The notes under the pieces were generated by a model. The model was not told the origin of the DNA. It worked only from the letters and a program-made list of their open reading frames with translations, and did no database searches. Below are positions 63,642-64,000 of a stretch of DNA of 64,000 nt, one piece after another. Source of the DNA: SAR86 cluster bacterium AG-313-D11 (GTDB lineage: Bacteria > Pseudomonadota > Gammaproteobacteria > Magnimaribacterales > D2472). How positions within the stretch are numbered: the stretch's first letter is position 1; every line of letters begins with the position of its first letter. Made by a program: the position numbers and the translations under genes. The stretch lies in the NCBI GenBank assembly GCA_003284215.1, contig QBVW01000001.1, positions 276,127 to 340,126 of the forward strand, given 5' to 3'.

Positions 63642-64000
63642 ATGAAAACTCTTTCACTCAGAAAAGAAGACGCTCAGCATGACTGGTATGTTGTGGATGC
63701 TTCTGACAAAATCCTAGGGCGATTGGCCACAAAAATAGCTGATCGTATCAGAGGCAAAGACAAGCCCACTTTCACTCCACATACTGATGGTGGAGACTAC
63801 GTGATAGTCATTAATGCAGAAAAAGTTAAAGTAACTGGAAAAAAGTTTGATGATAAAAAATACTATACTCACTCTCTTTATCCTGGCGGATTAAAAACTA
63901 AAGTTTTCAAAGATATATTGGAAGACAAGCCCGAATATATTATAGAGGAAGCTGTAAAAGGTATGCTTCCAAAAAATAAACTTGGAAAGCAGATGTTTAA
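63642..64000 (+). CDS. rplM: 50S ribosomal protein L13 (partial, runs off the window)
   Basis: The first 119 codons of L13 are present; E. coli L13 has 142 residues. The D-W-Y-V-V-D-A segment, G-R-L-A-T, the G-D-Y-V-I-V-I-N-A strand and the V-K-G-M-L-P-K-N segment match the family closely. L13 binds 23S rRNA early in 50S assembly. rpsI would be expected just downstream of the window. Confidence 0.96.
   Translation, partial: MKTLSLRKEDAQHDWYVVDASDKILGRLATKIADRIRGKDKPTFTPHTDGGDYVIVINAEKVKVTGKKFDDKKYYTHSLYPGGLKTKVFKDILEDKPEYIIEEAVKGMLPKNKLGKQMF

Overview
The window reads as a 64 kb stretch of the core chromosome of a free-living, AT-rich gammaproteobacterium with a streamlined genome, most likely a marine SAR86-like lineage. 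Three things point that way: low GC throughout; near-zero intergenic space, with many 1-23 bp gene overlaps; and gene order that closely follows the Pseudomonas/E. coli arrangement of housekeeping blocks. The genus-level call is inference. There are about 60 protein genes, four tRNAs, no mobile elements, no CRISPR and no prophage. No stretch longer than about 300 bases lacks a gene.

Layout. 1-2.7 kb: the end of a short-chain dehydrogenase, an acyl-CoA carboxyltransferase and an alpha/beta hydrolase. 2.7-11.1 kb: valS-pepA facing away from lptFG, then an RDD membrane protein and a POT peptide transporter. 11.1-16.6 kb (minus): map-glnD-dapD-dapE. 16.7-34.7 kb (plus): carAB, greA, rlmE, ftsH, glmM, tpiA, secG, two tRNAs, then the translation/transcription block rimP-nusA-infB-rbfA-truB-rpsO-pnp. 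34.7-35.4 kb: two small, mutually similar two-helix membrane proteins of unknown function, at the join between two conserved blocks. 35.4-40.3 kb (minus): tRNA-Met, ychF-pth-rplY-prs-tRNA-Gln-ispE-lolB. 40.3-45.6 kb (plus): hemA-prfA-prmC, then a fatty-acyl-CoA ligase and a MaoC hydratase. 45.6-48.7 kb (minus): gatCAB. 48.8-54.6 kb (plus): mreBCD and yhdP. 54.6-59.3 kb (minus): mgtE, rpoN, lptB, lptA, kdsD. 59.4-64 kb: mlaC-ibaG-murA, degS (minus), zapE and the start of rplM.

The genes cover envelope assembly (LPS transport lptA/B/F/G, kdsD, mlaC, yhdP, murA, glmM, mreBCD, lolB), lysine/peptidoglycan precursor synthesis (dapD, dapE), translation (valS, infB, rpsO, prfA, prmC, gatCAB, map), nitrogen and pyrimidine control (glnD, carAB, rpoN) and lipid use (acyl-CoA ligase, MaoC hydratase, carboxyltransferase).

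The most notable observations are these. (1) A tandem pair of related 71 and 76 aa membrane proteins, with hairpins around both stop codons. (2) A recurrent promoter layout in which a TATAAT-like box lies about 5-8 bases before the ATG with no Shine-Dalgarno sequence, predicting leaderless mRNAs for greA, mlaC, dapD, degS and others. (3) A tRNA-Gln placed with no gap after the ispE stop codon and 12 bases before prs. (4) Divergent lolB and hemA reading frames that overlap by 23 bp at their 5' ends. (5) An initiator tRNA with a U1-U72 mismatch. (6) Several conserved neighbours missing from their usual places (holC, folP, kdsC, lptC, mlaFEDB, maf/rng).
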